In this document: in pieces, positions 54,214 to 64,000 of the stretch
Position numbering within the stretch: the first letter of the stretch is position 1
Layout: each line of letters begins with the position of its first letter
Assembly: GCA_026545225.1 (NCBI GenBank)
Contig: CM048845.1
Location: 1,015,001 to 1,079,000 of the forward strand
Source of the DNA: Cornus controversa
Lineage: Eukaryota; Streptophyta; Magnoliopsida; Cornales; Cornaceae
Length of the DNA: 64,000 nucleotides
Direction: 5' to 3'
Position numbers and translations under genes: made by a program
Notes under the pieces: model-generated
Told to the model about the DNA's origin: nothing
What the model saw: the letters and a program-made list of their open reading frames with translations, nothing else
Database searches by the model: none

Positions 54214-54527
54214 CTTATCACCAACTCTCACTCTGTTCACATACTATCTCTCATGTTAATAGAGAGAGCATTTAAAATAGGACTAGGATCAAGACTACGG
54301 TTTAATGTGATGGTATGTTATAGGAGTGGTGGTGGTAGAGGTGATAAGAGGTTAATGTCATCAATGCAGAAAAATGATGGGTTCATATTGAAGAGTAGGT
54401 TAGGCCTACATGTATCTGATTTAGGGAAAAAATTTAAGAAGAGTGGATATTTTTGGTGCGTGTTCATGTTTTGACACATGTTGAACACCATTATGGCCTT
54501 CAAATAGAGGTGTCGGTGCATAATAGA
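54214..54527 (-). repeat. Inverted-repeat arm B
   Basis: Partner of arm A. Contains gtttaatgtgatggtatgtt and gtgtcggtgcata, both found reversed in arm A. The spacer 53786-54213 also holds, in reverse orientation, a copy of a segment found forward at 52770-52960 and 55440-55620. Confidence 0.85.
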
Positions 54528-54947
54528 GGAAAGGTTAGGGATGGCAATTTAACCCGTCCCTCTAGGTCCCCCACCTTGCCTGCTCTTATTGGGAAGGTTT
54601 TAGTGTGTGCTAATCTGGGTAAGGTCAGGTTTGGGAAGAGAGTCAAAACACGCCTAAGTCACCACAAACCTGCCCAGAATAGTAAAAAGTATTTATAATT
54701 AATCATTATTCATTTTCTTATTTTCATTCTTTTTCATGATCTTTTAGATTTCTAACTAGAAATTTAAAAAATCTTGTGCATATAATTGTTAAGTTTTTAT
54801 TATTCCTATATTTTTTTTCCTAGAACATTTGGAATTTGTTTGGAATTAATTTACTTTTTTTTTTCTCCATTCTTTTTTCCCCCAAAAGTAAGCATATTGG
54901 GGTGGGGGTTGCCTATGACCTATCCTAAAATTTTATTTTTATTTTTA

Positions 54948-55025
54948 TTTTTATAAGTAAGATTGTATTAGAAGGCGTTCAAAAGGGTAATGCAGCCCAA
55001 AGAACTACAAAAGGACCAAATAGGG
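54948..55025 (-). mobile_element. Short L1 3' end inserted in duplication unit 1
   Basis: A tttatttttataagtaaga tail followed by ttgtattagaaggcgttcaa resembles the L1 tails at 20500 and 58776. The paralogous site in unit 2 (near 56658) reads gtcctaaaccaatgg without the insert. A short ccctaaa/tcctaaa repeat flanks it. Confidence 0.65.
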
Positions 55026-55102
55026 CCCCTAAACCTAGGACAGGGCAGGTTTCGGTAGGAGTTTCCTCAATTGGACAGGGTTGGGATAGGAGTACCTTAC
55101 CA

Positions 55103-56735
55103 TTTAAGACTAAAAATTGTCACTTCCTTGAACCCTATTTCACATTATAAATGATAATTAATACTGTTTTCATGCCTAGATACTAGGATAGTGTACCATC
55201 ATCAAATGACAGTGTCCAAATTGACTGCGATCCATATACTGCTAAAAACAATTTTATTTTTATTTTTATTTTGCGATATTAGGAATGTAAGTGTTTTATT
55301 GTGGTGTTCAGTCTATCATTCATAACTAATAGGATATGGCCATTTCTAATGTGGCATTGTGTATTTTAAAATTCTCCTTGTATGTGTTTGATTCTCCGAA
55401 TACTGATTTTCTGAATTCATATAACATTAGGTTGTATGTGCTTGTACTCTTGACATTTGCATGTCAAATCTTCTTTTTGAGTTTCTCTGGTTTTATTAAA
55501 ATGTTATTTTTTTGTTTCTTGCTTGCAACAGTTCCTTGGGATACTTTATAATACATTTAATAACACAGTACCTTAAGATACAATATGATTATATTTAAGA
55601 AATAAGCATGTTTGCTTGCTAAACCTTGATTACCTTTCTTTTTTGGATAAATCTAAACCTTGATTACATTTAAGAAACACTTGTTGAATTTTTCTGGTTT
55701 AGATCATTTGAACAGGTAGTTCACATAATGTAAATGTGGGCATTCTGTTAAACTGCATAAGGGATTGGCTTTTTACAATGGATATGGACAGAAAATGATA
55801 TTGACATGTGAATAAGACAATTATAAAAAACGTAGGAGATGGAGATATCAAGGAAACAACAATAGCAAGCACAACTTTTTAAAAATGTGATCATAAAGTA
55901 GAAGTACCAAGTGTAAAATACAAGTGTATGGATACAAAATTTTGTTACTTTAAAAAACAAAAATTGAGCACAGGTGTATTTCTTCACTTGCCTTGTCAAA
56001 AAAAAATGAAAAGAAAAAAGTGTTCTGATATGTGTTCTAGTGTTACAAGTCACATATAGATCATAAGACCACACTATTAGAAGTATTTCCTCTTAAATGT
56101 CATCAATGCAGAAAAATGACGGGTTCATGTTGAAGAGTTGGTTAGGCCTACATGTGTCCGATTTAGGGGAAAAAAATTAAGAGTGGACATGTTTGGTGTG
56201 TGTCCATCTTTTGACTCATGTCGGACACCTTTATGGCCTTCAAATAGAGGTGTTGGTGGATACTAGAAGAAAGGTTAGAGATGTAAATTTAACCCATCCC
56301 TCCAGGTCCCCACCTTGCTTGTCTTATTGGGAAGGGTTTTAGTGTGCTAATCTTGGTAAGGGCAGGTTTGGGGAGGGAGTCAAAACACGCCCAAATCACC
56401 TCAAAACTGCCCAGAATAGTAAAAAGTATTTACAATTAATCATTATTCATTTTCTTATTTTCATTATTTTTCATGATCTTTTAGATTTCTAACTAGAAAT
56501 ATAAAAAATTGTGTGCATATAATTGTTACATTTTTGTTTATACCTATATATTTTTTTTTCTAGAAGAACATTTGGAATTTGTTTGGAATTGATTTTCTTT
56601 TTTTTTTTCTTTGTTTTTTTTCCCAAAAGTGTGCAAATTGGGATGCCTTTGACCTGTCCTAAACCAATGGCGGGGCAGGTTTTGTTAGGAGTTTCCTCAT
56701 TGGGACAGATTTGGGATAGGAGTACCTTATAGCTA
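55103..56735. repeat. Direct duplication, unit 2 (1.63 kb)
   Basis: Second copy of 52436-55090. It lacks the inverted segment, joining cctcttaa directly to atgtcatcaatgcag near 56096. It also carries a small extra stretch of its own (about 55615-55680) in which ctaaaccttgattac is repeated. Confidence 0.85.
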
Positions 56736-56809
56736 AACAAGGTTGTTAGGATCAAGATTCTATGTAGGATCTCTGGAGGGTAAATAGGATTGGGATTGTA
56801 GGATCGGAT

Positions 56810-58027
56810 CAGTGTTGTTAAAGGCGCGCCTGGGCGTGCGCCTAGGCGCCAGGCGCAACTTTTGCTCCTGTAGTGTACCTAGGCGAGGCGAAGTTCAGTG
56901 GGCGCGCACCTGTGTTGCGCCTTGTACTGTTAGGAGTGCCTAACTGATTTTTTTTTTTACTTTTAAATATTTCTTCTCCCAAGCAAAAAAGGGCAATTTT
57001 GGCTCCTTCTGGACTTTTGTTCAAAATTAAAAAATATATAAAAGAGAAGTCCAAGAGGCAACATCTATGCGAAGAGGCCACAGCCAAAAACGAAAAGTTT
57101 CATCAGGAAGAGCCCTAGTCCCAAAGGAGTTCAGTCTTGCAGACGATCACAGCACAGGTCAGTTCTCTCTCTTCTCTGTTCTTCTTCTTCTTCTTCTTCT
57201 CTGTTCTTCCCTGTTATTTTGCTTCTTCTCTGTTCTTCTCTATTCTTCTTCTTCTCTCTCCTCTGTTCATCTACTTCTTCTCTGTTCTTCTCTCTTCTTC
57301 TTCTCTGTTCTTTTTCTTCTTCTCTCTCCTCTGTTCGTCTACTTCTCTCTTTTTTTTGTGCTCTGTTTTTTACTTTTTCTTCTCTTCTCTGTTTTTCTCT
57401 TCTTTTCTCTCTTCTTATCGTCTCTCTTCCTCTTCTCTCAATTTACAGTCTTCTATATTCTTCTTCTCTGTTCTTCTAGTGCTGTCTTGTGCTTTTTTTT
57501 TTAACAGTTTTTTTTCTTTTTTTGGTGCTGTCTTGTGCTTTTTCTTATTAACATATATATATATTTTTTGTCCTAAATTAAATGATGTCCTATATGACAA
57601 TTACCTGTTGCCTCTTGGGTTTGCAGTTTGTTGAATTGAGTAGTTCTTTTTTTCACTAAATTGAATGATGTCCTAAATGGCAATTAGTTGTTGCCTCTTG
57701 GGTTTGCTGAATTAAGTAGTTCTGATTTTTTTTCCCCCTAAATTGAAGGATAGCTTTGGTTTCATGCACTATTAGTTTTTGGAATTGGATGATGGATTTA
57801 TTTTTATGGTTATTGAATTCTTGAATGATATGGTTGGTGGATTTATCTTGTCATGTTTGATATTAATTTTTAGAATATTAATTATGAGATGTGAATTAAT
57901 TTATACTAATTTAATATTTCAATTGTGTGTCTTGCTTCACTCAGGCTCGCACCTGGCCTTGTGCCTAGCGTCTAGGCTCCAAAGGACCTTGAGCGCCTTA
58001 GTGCGCCTAGGGCCTTTAATAACACTA
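56810..58027. mobile_element. hAT-like GCGCC-rich element, copy 3 (1.2 kb)
   Basis: Ends cagtgttgttaaaggc and, reverse complemented, tagtgttattaaaggc. A perfect 8-bp duplication gatcggat flanks it at 56802-56809 and 58028-58035. Sub-terminal gcgcgcc and gcgcct words match copies 1 and 2. The interior has a long cttctt/ctctgtt tract (57160-57480) that yields spurious Phe/Leu/Ser-rich open frames. It encodes no transposase. Confidence 0.93.
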
Positions 58028-58035
58028 GATCGGAT

Positions 58036-58761
58036 CAAAGATTGTAAAATTCTACAGAACTATTACAAAAATAACTAAAACTAAACTTCTAAATAAAGCT
58101 ATTTTCAAAATAAATAGAGAATAAGGCTAAACACAACATCATTAACATTCTAGCAAAAATCAATAAACGTTAAAAATAATAAGAGAGTAATTCACATGAA
58201 AAATGCTTGAAACCAATTTCTTGATTTCCTTTATGCAACAACGTCAAAAAAACTCACAAGTGATTAATGTAAAGACTAAACAAAGAGAAAAAAGAAAAAG
58301 AGAATTAGAGAGAGAAAAGAACAATTTCGTTGTCTAATTTTTTATCCAATTTTGTTGAAAAGACTATTTTGGTTAAGAAGAACAACAAATCAAAGATAGA
58401 GAAAACAGAGGGGGAAAAAGAAAGTCTCTCTTTTTCGTTCAAAATGGACCAATTGAAACTGGGCTCTTTGTTTTTTGTTTTGAAAAAGCAAGAAAAATCA
58501 AGAGAATTGAGCAAATTTTTTTTTGATACCTTTGAAGTTCAGAGATGGATCTTGTCTACCTTTGAAGTTGGGTCAATGCCTTTTGTTCTTTCTAATAGCA
58601 ATTAAGCTAAAGTTTTGTACTTATTCTTAAAAACCTAAATCAAGAAGAATAGAACAAAATAGAGGAATTTTTTTGAAGATTTGAGTCATACCTTTGAAGT
58701 TCAGAGATATTTCATGTCTACCTTTGAAGTTGGGTTAATGCTTTTTGTTATTTTTTTGTTC
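58036..58761. other. Sequence of the GGATC-ended element with a local tandem repeat
   Basis: No gene. The phrases acctttgaagttcagagat and tctacctttgaagttgggt recur at about 58528-58600 and 58690-58770, a tandem duplication of about 165 bp. The L1 inserted into the second copy. Confidence 0.65.
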
Positions 58762-58774
58762 TTTCTAATAACAA

Positions 58775-60225
58775 ATTTTTTTGGATAAGTAAGATTTTAT
58801 AGAAGGTGCTCAAAAAGGGGAGCGCATCCCAAGAAAGTCCACAAAGCCAAGCTGGCCACTTATAATTTTAGACCATCAACAAAATCCACAAATTCCCCCA
58901 TCGATTTACAATTGCGCCCATTAACCCAAAAAAATAACAAACTCCTAATGACGTATTTGAGAGACCAAATAGAAGACTCCTCGCCTTCAAAGGATCTCCT
59001 ACTCCTCTCTCGCCACAAGCCCCACCACAGGGAAAGGGGCATGGCCCTCCAAGCATCTCTGGCTAAGCTAACGACCGTACATGCTCTCTAAGCCTCAATC
59101 ACGTTAATCGTAGATTTGGGAAACACCCAAACCATACCAAAAGCAGTCAAAAACATTGACCACACATCTTTCGCCACTGGGCAATGAAGGAGATGATTCA
59201 CTGACTCCTCCGCCTTCTTACACATGCAGCACTAGTTCACTACAACTTGTTGCCTTCTTTTGAGATTATCTGGTGTTAGAATCCTCCCAAGGACTGTAGT
59301 AGTCCAGGAAAAACTACCACCTTGAGCGGGACTTTCCATCTCCAAATAGCTTTCCAAGGGAATAGGACACGGAGTCCCTAAAAGGCTCTAATAGGATAAA
59401 CGCACCCCTGAAAGGCTCCTCTTGGAGAATCCTTCCAAACCAACTCATCCATACCCTGCCCTCAACACTTTGGCTATAGAGCAAAGCAAGAAACTCTGTT
59501 GCTTCCTCAAGCTCCCAATCATGAAGTTGTCTCCAAAACTGAACATCCCAAGTCGTCTTCCCGCTATCAAGCCAATAATAGTCGGTCACCAGGGCGTTTT
59601 GTTCCGTAATAATTCGAAAAAGCCGTGGGAACCTATGAGCTAGAATAGAGTCCCCGCACCAATGGTCCTCCCAAAATCTGACATGTCTCCCGCTCCTCAC
59701 TCTAAACCGAATATGTATTGAGAACTCATTCCACCCCTTCGGATAATCTTCCAAACCAACACACCACCAGGAAGTCTAACCTCTCTAGAAAACCACCCCC
59801 CCTCACCTTCCCCCACACAACAAACAATGACCCTCCACATCCTGGACCTCTCCTTTCCAAACCTCCAATGCCATTTACCCAACAGAGCTTTGGTGAACAC
59901 ATCAAGTCTCCTAATGCCTAACCCTCCCATCCAAATGAGGGAACATATCTTCTCCCACTTTTCTAAATGGTACTTGAATTCGTCTCGTATACCACCCTAA
60001 ATAAAGTTACTTTGAATCTTCTCAAACCAAGACCACTGTCATCGGAAAAAGAGACATAAAATAGGTTGGGATATTGGAAAGGGTGCTTTGATCAGAGTTA
60101 GGCGACCTCCTTTTGGTAGATATTGTTTCTTCCAATCAGCAAGTCTCCTCTCGAACCGCTCCACAACTGGGTCCCAAATGGATGCACTTCTCGATGTAAC
60201 CGCTCCACAACTGGGTGTGGGGTTG
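58775..60225 (-). mobile_element. 5'-truncated L1 LINE, minus strand
   Basis: About 1.45 kb with a short poly-T (58776-58782) at the left, i.e. a poly(A) tail on the minus strand. It encodes the zf-RVT end of ORF2: MGGLGIRRLDVFTKALLGKW and HWRFGKERSRMWR, then VRSGRHVRFWEDHWCGD and VFWRQLHDWELEEATEFLAL-like sequence. Flanks tttctaataacaa (58762-58774) and tttctaagagcaa (60226-60238) form a 13-bp duplication with two mismatches. Frameshifts are present. It is related to, but distinct from, the LINE at 8511-17988. Confidence 0.88.
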
Positions 60226-60430
60226 TTTCTAAGAGCAATTAAGCTAAAGTGTTGGACTTATTCTTAAAAAGAACAAAACAACACAATTTACAAGATTCTA
60301 CATCCTAATTCCGATCCTACTGATCGTAATGCGATCCTAGTTTCCATCCATTCTTCATGCGATTCAGATCGATTTAGCAATTTCGGATCATAGGATCATA
60401 TTGGATCGGGATTTTAACATCCATGTCGCT

Positions 60431-61110
60431 ACCATTCCGCTTGCTATTCTAAAGAAAGGGGTGTAATTGGCTTGCTTTTTATAGGAAGTTACAGGGTGGG
60501 CGAGAGAGTGTCTGTAAAGTAGATTGAAATATTTTAACTTTTGTTTTTCCTTTGTACTTGCCACATGGTGATTGGTGTTTGTGTGTAATAGTCTACTAAC
60601 AGTAAAATCGTATAACAATGAAAGTTTACTAACAGTAAAAAAAAGAGTCGATAATTCCAATTACCAAATTAGCCGATAGGTCATATACCCAAATCAGTCG
60701 ATCGATCTAGGGCAGCCACTGGAGTGCGATTGGCCTTCGTCGTCTCTGAGGTAAGCTCCTCTTTTTCTTCTTCTTAGTCGACTGCGATTTAGGGTTAGGA
60801 CTGTTTTTTGAATTTTTTTTCTCCCTTCTCTCTCCCCTCTTCTTCTGCAGAATCTGTTCTGATCTGTTTCTCTCCCCACCCCCTCTCTTTGGCAGCTTCT
60901 CTCTTTTCTTCTTCTTCTCCTTCTGCAGAATCTGTTCTGTTTTTTCCTTCTCTCTCTCTCCTTGGCAGCTTCTCTCTTCTTCTTCTGCTCTGTTTTTTTT
61001 TTTAATTGCATGAATATGCTTGTTAATTTCCATTTTATTTTCTGTTGATTGCTGTTGTTTTACACTGTTTTTCTTTGTATTGTTGGCTGCAAATGTTGTA
61101 TTTTTTTCAA
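60431..61110. other. Unresolved sequence with a CT-rich tandem repeat
   Basis: No gene. At about 60838-60992 a unit of about 80-85 bp, containing cttctgcagaatctgttctg and ttggcagcttctctctt, is present twice. Arg/Lys/Glu-rich open frames on the minus strand are readings of this tract. Confidence 0.55.
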
Positions 61111-61183
61111 CTTGCGTCTTCCATCAGGCCCAAGCCTTAGGCTCCAGGAGACTTTGGTGCTCCTTGAGCCTTTAACAACTATG
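61111..61183. mobile_element. Lone right end of the hAT-like GCGCC family
   Basis: The sequence ccttgagcctttaacaactatg ends like copies 1-3, and the preceding gcccaagccttaggctccag matches their sub-terminal region. No left end was found nearby, so this is a fragment or a copy whose left end has decayed. Confidence 0.6.
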
Positions 61184-62368
61184 GACCAGGCTCAGATGCT
61201 TTCCACACATCAGACTCATTGTTGGTCCTATTTGGTGTCTTCGTGTGCAATCATTACGTGTCTCAAACTTACTCCTGAATCCTTTAAGTCAAGCTGTCTT
61301 TACCAGTCTAAAAATCATATGTGATCAAGGCAAGGATGATGATGATGATGATTTATCTAGCCCTTTTCTTCACCTTCTTGCTGGTTAATTACACATTTGT
61401 ATACTATGATTTTCAATTGATATCCTTGGTTTTTGATGATCACAATCCGCCCTTTATAGTTTATAAGATGAATGAAGAAGATCTCATTTCTAAATATGCT
61501 TCTAAATACATCTATTTGAGACATGTAGTCATTTTTTCCGTAAATAAAAAAAGAAAAAGAAAAGAGGGATATTGTTTGAGATTTGTATTGCACATCTCCG
61601 TAGGTTGTATTTGATGGAAAGGGCATACTGGATGCTATCTGCAGCAGGTTGGTTCATTTGCGAGGATAAAGCGTAATGGAAGAAACTTATTTAGGTTTGA
61701 AGTTCTCCAGAGTGATTCCAAAGCTAAAAGTTCTTAGGGTGCAGTTGAAACATAGTTTTTGCCATGGCAAGAGAACTTCTATTATGCTGTTGAACCATGA
61801 AGTATATTCACTGTTTTCTTAATTTTTACCGTAATTTTCTGGGTTGCTTTGTAAGTTGGCAAGAGAACTTTTGCTTGCGTTGTGCTTTAAAACATTTATT
61901 TCATGTGTTGGTGCAATGTTGGTTTTGGGTTCTCTCTGCGACAGCGACTTCTTTGTATCCAATCTTGATCCCATGGTTTGCTGTAGTAAATATCAACGGT
62001 TCCCATATTTAGTTTGGATCATTGTTTTGCAATGACTGGCATCTAAGAAATATTATGATGCCTCAAAGATCGGGGTGCAACTTGGGTGGGATAACTCGAA
62101 CCCAACTCAAGCCCCACTCACTTGGGCAATAATTTTTACAATTGTAGTTGGGTCTATTAGGGTAGGGTTGGGTTCTTGTTGAGTCTCAAAAATCCGAATT
62201 CTAATTTATTTTTGGGACAATTTCATTTTTGACGAGTTTTTATTTTCGGGACAATTTCGTTTTGTTTTTGAAGTGATACTCACAAATATGACCAATATGA
62301 AAATGCTATTCACCACCGCATCCCCTCAAGGGTATGATTATGATTATGGCTATAGATATAGATAGTCT
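61184..62368. other. Unresolved sequence
   Basis: No recognised gene. At about 61327-61351 aaggcaaggatgatgatgat is identical to the 3' tail of the RTE at 3779-3805 and may be a tiny RTE fragment. The remainder is AT-rich with short open frames lacking any family match. Confidence 0.4.
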
Positions 62369-62376
62369 CATGAGGA

Positions 62377-63163
62377 TAGGGATGGCAACGGGGTGAATAT
62401 GCCAAAATCCTATCTCTCTCCATTAAGGAAATAATTCATCTTCCATTAAGAACTTTAACGGGTTTGTGGTAAGCATACCACTATCAACCCGTTTAGAGAA
62501 AGAGGAATAGTAGAATTTTTAAAATTCTTTGTTTTATTTGCTTTGAATCGATGTTTGGCTAAATGTACCCAAAAGATGATATAACACTCATACAGTCAAA
62601 ATTTTAATATATAAGACCAAAGAAAATGACACAAACATATATATGTATATAGAGATAGAAATAGTTTTGGTTTTCAAGATTTTTTTTATTATAGATCTAT
62701 TATGTACACAAGATAGAGAGAGTTTTCTTTTAGTTACAAAATAAAAAGAGGAATAGAGCCGAACAAGAAAAAAAAAAGAGAGTACCTTCACGGTTTCATC
62801 GGAATAAAATTATTGCGGAGAGATCTTTAGAGTTTCAAATAACTTCTAAGTTCTCTTTTAACTCTTTTTTTCGTTTTGTTGTAAAATTATTTTTTACTGA
62901 AGAGAATAAACCTTAGTTGCTGCCATATATCTAGTATACTATATTTATATAAGTAATATAATAATAAAAGAAATGATACACTCCATAAAATTATTTCACT
63001 ATTTATATTTACACACATACACACACATATATATATAATCGAGGCGGGCTGCGTACTAGGCGGGTTTTCTTAAAAAAAATCGTACTTGCCCTTACACTTA
63101 TTAGGGGTATACTAAATTCCCTCCATTAGGAGCGGAGCGTGACGGTGGAAATTGCCACCCCTA
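62377..63163. mobile_element. hAT-like element with GGGATGGCAA ends
   Basis: 787 bp. The left end is tagggatggcaac and the right end, reverse complemented, taggggtggcaat. A perfect 8-bp duplication catgagga flanks it at 62369-62376 and 63164-63171. The interior is AT-rich and non-coding, with a gcgggttt-like motif near the right end. Sequences beginning tagggatggcaattt at about 54535 and tagagatgtaaattt at about 56275 resemble its left end. Confidence 0.92.
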
Positions 63164-63171
63164 CATGAGGA

Positions 63172-64000
63172 TGCTAACAACATTGATGATGTCATTAGTG
63201 ATTCTGGAAGAGCCGAAAGAAGGCGAAACGATTAAGAGGCCTTTGAGTACTCCTAAAACATTAAAGGAAATATATGATTATATATAATTACATTTTTTTT
63301 TTTTTTTTTTACTTTTTCCTTTTAAAAGTACCTAGAAACTGTACATATTTTTTAGAAAATAAATATAAATGCTTATAAACATTAAATTAATGTCTACCAA
63401 AATACACTAGAATTGAGAATTTATTACCATTGGTATTTTGCCTTTTTTTTTTTTTTTTCAAAATGAATTTATAGAAACAATTTTTACTAACAAAATAGAA
63501 TAAAAGAAATGATATTTGGACTTTAGTTTTCGTTTTGTTTTAGAGAATGACATGGGGGAAAAGTTTGGGTGCTTAGAAGGTAATTTTGTACAAGGAAAAA
63601 CTTAAAATAACATTTTTGTGTTTTTCTTTAGCGAGATTAATTTGAAATATAATGCTTATGGAAATTTATGATGAATATGTTTTTTTCAAAATTGAAGAAA
63701 TTGGGTTTGTTTAATTTATTTAGAAGTGGGAGGAAATTACGTTCATATTTTTGAAAAAGTGGTTTGAAATAAAAAAATGCAATATTTTTAAAAAATATTA
63801 AAGTAAGAGAATTTAAATTAATTTTCTTAAAAAATTAATTTATTATTTTTTTAAACTTGATTTACTATATATATTTGAAGATTCCAAGAACGGAATATAA
63901 TAGAAATATTTTTAGGGAAGGACTTTTCTAAGGTTACAATTAAAAAGAAAAAAATGAAAAGAATAAGATTATGGAAGTTTTCTCAAGAAAATCCCTTATG
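63172..64000. other. Unresolved AT-rich sequence
   Basis: Long T and A runs (63294-63310, 63445-63458) and no coding frame. Nothing recognisable. Confidence 0.5.

Larger units (their letters stand above)
52436..55090. repeat. Direct duplication, unit 1 (2.65 kb)
   Basis: Begins near ccatttaagactaaaat, and its first 950 bp match 55103-56090 at roughly 90% by eye, for example catttctaatgtggcatt and agaaaatgatattgacatgt. Its last 550 bp match 56270-56735, for example cagaatagtaaaaagtattt. Compared with unit 2 it holds an extra inverted segment (53390-54300) and an L1 tail (about 54950-55020). It encodes nothing recognisable. Confidence 0.85.
56738..60430. mobile_element. Probable element with GGATC-rich ends, host of two nested insertions
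   Basis: The left end ggttgttaggatcaagattc and the right end ggatcgggattttaacatcc look like imperfect inverted repeats (ggttgttaggatc against ggatgttaaaatc), and both ends are rich in ggatc words. Taking out the hAT element (56810-58027) and L1 (58775-60225) leaves about 1 kb. No target duplication was confirmed, so the limits are tentative. Confidence 0.45.

Noticed and set aside
57067..57634. Overlapping long open frames rich in Ser, Leu and Phe, suggestive of membrane proteins
   Set aside because: They are readings of a cttctt/ctctgtt tract inside the hAT-like element at 56810-58027, open in all three frames because the tract lacks stops.
60694..61033. Arg/Lys/Glu-rich open frames on the minus strand, resembling nuclear proteins
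   Set aside because: They are the antisense readings of a CT-rich tandem repeat and lack any domain.

Overview
This is nuclear plant DNA, almost certainly from a eudicot with a repeat-rich genome. The signs are AT-rich non-coding sequence, spliceosomal introns, plant-type L1 and RTE LINEs, Ty1/copia and Ty3/gypsy LTR elements with the tRNA-iMet primer site tggtatcagagc, a TRIM, PIF/Harbinger, and hAT- and Mutator-like miniature elements. I cannot name the genus from sequence alone. Only two host genes look intact.

The left half (2482-29925, minus strand) is one gene. It encodes a PKHD-type 2-oxoglutarate/Fe(II) dioxygenase of 375 residues, like the family called uncharacterized PKHD-type hydroxylase At1g22950 in Arabidopsis. 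Its eight coding exons join in frame with GT/AG borders. The first six exons lie within 4.3 kb, but intron 6 is 18.2 kb and intron 7 is 4.6 kb because transposons have accumulated in them. Intron 6 holds the first 65 codons of an ABCF1-like gene joined directly to a long L1 LINE. That LINE is itself broken by a hAT miniature element, a solo gypsy LTR and a Mutator-like miniature element. The same intron also holds L1 tails, a complete TRIM with target duplication, and a second Mutator-like element with a hAT copy nested in it. Intron 7 holds a 5'-truncated RTE LINE with a 13-bp target duplication.

From 30343 to 36947, 418 bp upstream of that gene's start codon, lies a complete but inactivated 6.6-kb PIF/Harbinger element. 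It has TAA target duplications, a transposase with D-D-E and one frameshift, and a broken Myb/SANT-like second ORF interrupted by a 692-bp hAT element. From 37.6 to about 48.3 kb there is a nest of LTR elements: the 5' end of a copia element, a chromodomain-bearing gypsy (Tekay/Del type) element on the minus strand with its 2.28-kb 3' LTR, and a Tat/Athila-like 3' end inserted into its gag.

The second host gene is the intronless RRP1/NOP52 gene (50392-52146, plus strand, 584 aa), needed for pre-rRNA processing. Its 5' flank carries two telo-box motifs. Downstream (52.4-56.7 kb) is a direct duplication, one copy of which contains a large inverted repeat. The right end (56.7-64 kb) is another nest: an element with ggatc-rich ends interrupted by a 1.2-kb hAT-like element and a truncated L1, followed by a 787-bp hAT element with a perfect target duplication.

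I found no new enzymatic system. The most unusual items are the intact dioxygenase gene spread across 27 kb by nested transposons, the ABCF1/LINE junction inside it, the TRIM with an internal tandem array, the four-member hAT-like family with exact 8-bp duplications, and the LTR/primer-site arrangement at 38.8-38.9 kb. All calls were made by eye without alignments or database searches.
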